This document shows positions 30,843 through 32,742 of a stretch of 32,742 nt of DNA, piece after piece; the stretch's first letter is position 1; the number at the start of each line of letters is the position of its first letter. The notes below the pieces were generated by a model. That model did not search any database. It was not told where the DNA came from and was given only the letters and a program-made list of their open reading frames with translations. The DNA is from Methanomassiliicoccales archaeon (lineage in GTDB: Archaea; Thermoplasmatota; Thermoplasmata; RBG-16-68-12; SOIM01). Both the position numbers and the translations under genes were made by a program. The DNA lies in NCBI GenBank assembly GCA_030593295.1, contig JAUVHO010000025.1, positions 1 to 32,742 of the forward strand. Reading direction: 5' to 3'.

Positions 30843-32742
30843 TCACACGAGATTGTGCATGACAACAAGATCGTCCCTGAACGGTTCCAACTTCTCAGGG
30901 ATCTCGACACCTGCCAGTTCCGATTTCAAACTCAATCCCTGATCCTTCTTCGCCTTCCATATGGATGAGTTGAAGTCCATCAGTTCATCGGAAACTTCCG
31001 AAAGTGCACTCTTCATCGCGTCAGTGGGCTTAGGCATCGCTTCCCCGTGGACCTCTCCCCCATACACCTCCATCCATATCTTCTCGGTTATGAAGGGTGT
31101 GATTGGAGCAAGAAGCTTGAGCACGGTCCTGAGACATTCGTGAAGAGCATGAAGAGCTCCGGTATCCTCCTGATACGCCCTGGATTTGGCCATCTCCAGA
31201 TAGTGGGAAGCGAAGGCGTTCCACAGGAAGTTCCTAACCTTGTTGGAGGGTACGAAGAAGTTGTACTGGTCGTAGCCCTTCTCACACTCCTCTACCAAGT
31301 TGTTCAGCTCGGAGAGTATCCATTCATCGGTCGGCTTCAGATCGCCCTTCTCCGCGAAACTGAACGATGAAACGAAGCGTGCAACGTTCCACAGTTTTGT
31401 CAAGAATTTCTTGGACCCAGCTATCCTCTCCTCTGATATCCTGAAATCGTCCCCGACGTTGGTCTCGCTGGCCGCCCAGAACCGGAACGAGTCGGCTCCA
31501 TGGGCATCGATCACCGGCTCAGCCAGTATCTGATTCCCGAGGCTCCTGTGCATGGCCCTACCCCTTGCGTCCAATCCAAGACCATGAATGAAGACGTGCT
31601 CGAACGGCTTCTGTTTCTTGACCAGCCAGCTCTTGAGAGTCGTGTAATAGAGCCATGTTCTGACAATGTCCCTGCCCTGAGGCCTCAGTGAGGTGGGGAA
31701 GTTATTCTCGAAGAACTGATCGTCCTTCATGAACATCGAAGCGACGAGGTTGCTGTTGCTGGAATCCATCCAGGTATCGAAAACCCGTTCCTCGCCATCG
31801 AACTCGTTACCGCCGCATTTTGGACATGTGTTCACGGGTGGTGGATCTTTCCAAGGCTGGTAGTAGTCTCCCGGCGGTGGAACAATGACCTCGCCGCATT
31901 CCCTGCAGTACCAGAGCGGGATCTCGGTGTGGTAGTAACGCCTCCTGCTTATGGGCCAGTCGATGGTGAGAGCGTCCATCCAGTCCTCAAGGATCCTCTT
32001 GTGTTTCGCAGGATAGAATTTCATTTGGTTAGCGGTTTCCCTTAGATCGTCAAGGAACTCGATCTGCTTGAGGTACATCTCCTCCATGGGGATGAACTCG
32101 ATCTCGGTACGAGACCGGCTGCACAGCGGTGTTTGATGAATGAGCGATTCCTCGTCGGTGACCAGATCGTTCGCCAACAAATCCTCCAGTATCTTCTGCC
32201 TTGCATCCGCGACCTTCATCCCCTGGTATTCGCCTGCGACCTCGGTCATCTGTCCATCCTCGTCGATCGCCTTGACCGCTTCCAGCGCAAGTTCGCGGAA
32301 TATCTGAACGTCTCCCAGGTCTCCGTATGAGCACATCATCACGATGCCGCTCCCGATCTCTGGACTGACGTAAGTATGGGCTTGAATGGGAACCTCGATC
32401 CCGTAGAGGGGAACGATTGCCGTCTTGCCGTGCAGGTGCGTCCACCTCTCGTCGTCCGGATGAACGAGAACCAACTTGCAGGCGCACAGGAGCTCTGGCC
32501 TCGTGGTCGCTATTATCAGGTCCTCTCCGGTCTCCTTGACCTTGAACTTCAATGATGAAAGCGTCGAGGGCCTCTCCTCGTACTCTATCTCGGCCTCGGC
32601 GATGGCCGTCTTGCAGGCGGGGCAGTAGAAGCTGGGCCTCAGGCCGGTGTAAACGAGCCCCCTGTTCCACAGGTCTATGAAGACTGCATGGGTCTTCCTT
32701 CTGTATTCGGGTGAGTCGGTCTCGTAGAAGTACTCGTCGAAG
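30843..32742 (-). CDS. valS: Valyl-tRNA synthetase, C-terminal part (N-terminus outside window)
   Basis: The frame is open to the right edge, so the start and the HIGH-containing N-terminus are missing. The visible 632 residues include the CP1 editing domain (IIATTRPELL; YVSPEIGSGIVMMCSYGD), the second half of the Rossmann fold with WPISRRRYYHTEIPLWYC, a zinc-like CRECG...CPKCG pair, and the tRNA-binding anticodon domain ending in LVVMHNLV. The KMSKS-equivalent reads AMHRSLGN. This matches archaeal ValRS rather than IleRS or LeuRS. No coiled-coil tail follows the anticodon domain, as expected for archaeal enzymes. Confidence 0.92.
   Translation of the reverse strand, partial: FDEYFYETDSPEYRRKTHAVFIDLWNRGLVYTGLRPSFYCPACKTAIAEAEIEYEERPSTLSSLKFKVKETGEDLIIATTRPELLCACKLVLVHPDDERWTHLHGKTAIVPLYGIEVPIQAHTYVSPEIGSGIVMMCSYGDLGDVQIFRELALEAVKAIDEDGQMTEVAGEYQGMKVADARQKILEDLLANDLVTDEESLIHQTPLCSRSRTEIEFIPMEEMYLKQIEFLDDLRETANQMKFYPAKHKRILEDWMDALTIDWPISRRRYYHTEIPLWYCRECGEVIVPPPGDYYQPWKDPPPVNTCPKCGGNEFDGEERVFDTWMDSSNSNLVASMFMKDDQFFENNFPTSLRPQGRDIVRTWLYYTTLKSWLVKKQKPFEHVFIHGLGLDARGRAMHRSLGNQILAEPVIDAHGADSFRFWAASETNVGDDFRISEERIAGSKKFLTKLWNVARFVSSFSFAEKGDLKPTDEWILSELNNLVEECEKGYDQYNFFVPSNKVRNFLWNAFASHYLEMAKSRAYQEDTGALHALHECLRTVLKLLAPITPFITEKIWMEVYGGEVHGEAMPKPTDAMKSALSEVSDELMDFNSSIWKAKKDQGLSLKSELAGVEIPEKLEPFRDDLVVMHNLV

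Noticed and set aside
30667-30968. Plus-strand ORFs across the valS-nadE gap
   Set aside because: They run antisense into valS, have no start signal or family features, and contain the palindromic sites.

Overview
The window is archaeal. It encodes both an archaeal DNA polymerase D subunit (DP1) and the large primase subunit PriL, plus Orc1/Cdc6, TFB, Gar1, a duplicated-type tRNA splicing endonuclease, type II GAPDH, an AK6-like kinase and a UPF0201 protein. PolD together with the COG1395 regulator family points to Euryarchaeota in the broad sense. The many very long exported proteins and wHTH/NTPase proteins suggest a Thermoplasmatota-like lineage; that last step is inference. Many genes have a TATA-like box about 24-28 nt before the chosen start codon, suggesting widespread leaderless transcription. 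A Shine-Dalgarno motif appears mainly on operon-internal genes and on the two giant surface proteins.

Layout. 1-3956 (minus) is the N-terminal 1318 residues of a giant secreted protein whose 3' end lies outside the window. 4100-5113 is priL. 5110-7089 (minus) holds a CDP-alcohol phosphatidyltransferase, an AK6-like kinase and truA. 7130-7834 is a TrmJ-like SPOUT methyltransferase. 7831-10061 (minus) runs from a Zn-ribbon membrane protein through a CoaD-NTPase fusion to GAPDH. 10216-11401 is gar1-tfb. 11398-12459 (minus) is endA. 12555-14118 is a COG1395 regulator plus an unrecognised 206-residue protein. 14128-18009 (minus) is a 1293-residue protein with a type IV pilin N-terminus and a beta-propeller split by a large insertion. 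18232-19380 is a winged-helix/P-loop NTPase.

19421-20484 holds a tiny membrane protein, a corrinoid adenosyltransferase (minus) and an unknown 97-residue protein. 20485-20903 is the only long gene-poor stretch and contains a frameshifted remnant of the C-terminus of an ACR3-type arsenite permease. 20904-23800 holds a small unknown protein, a CPBP membrane protease with zinc ribbons, a TIM-barrel isomerase and UPF0201. 23878-26555 is PolD DP1 and signal peptidase I. 26538-27779 (minus) is orc1/cdc6. 27905-29101 (minus) is a thioredoxin-VKOR pair. 29239-29880 is a PH-like membrane protein, 29849-30655 (minus) is nadE with a palindromic operator candidate upstream, and 30843-32742 (minus) is the C-terminal part of ValRS.

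How the genes fit together. Most are housekeeping: replication (PriL, DP1, Orc1), transcription (TFB), RNA maturation (Gar1, EndA, TruA, TrmJ, ValRS) and cofactors (CoaD, NadE, CobA). The second theme is the cell envelope: signal peptidase, a thioredoxin/VKOR disulfide pair, a CPBP protease and two giant exported proteins. One of these has Ig-like repeats with a conserved cysteine pair, which could be a client of the disulfide machinery (inference). No tRNA, rRNA, CRISPR array, transposase or phage gene was seen.
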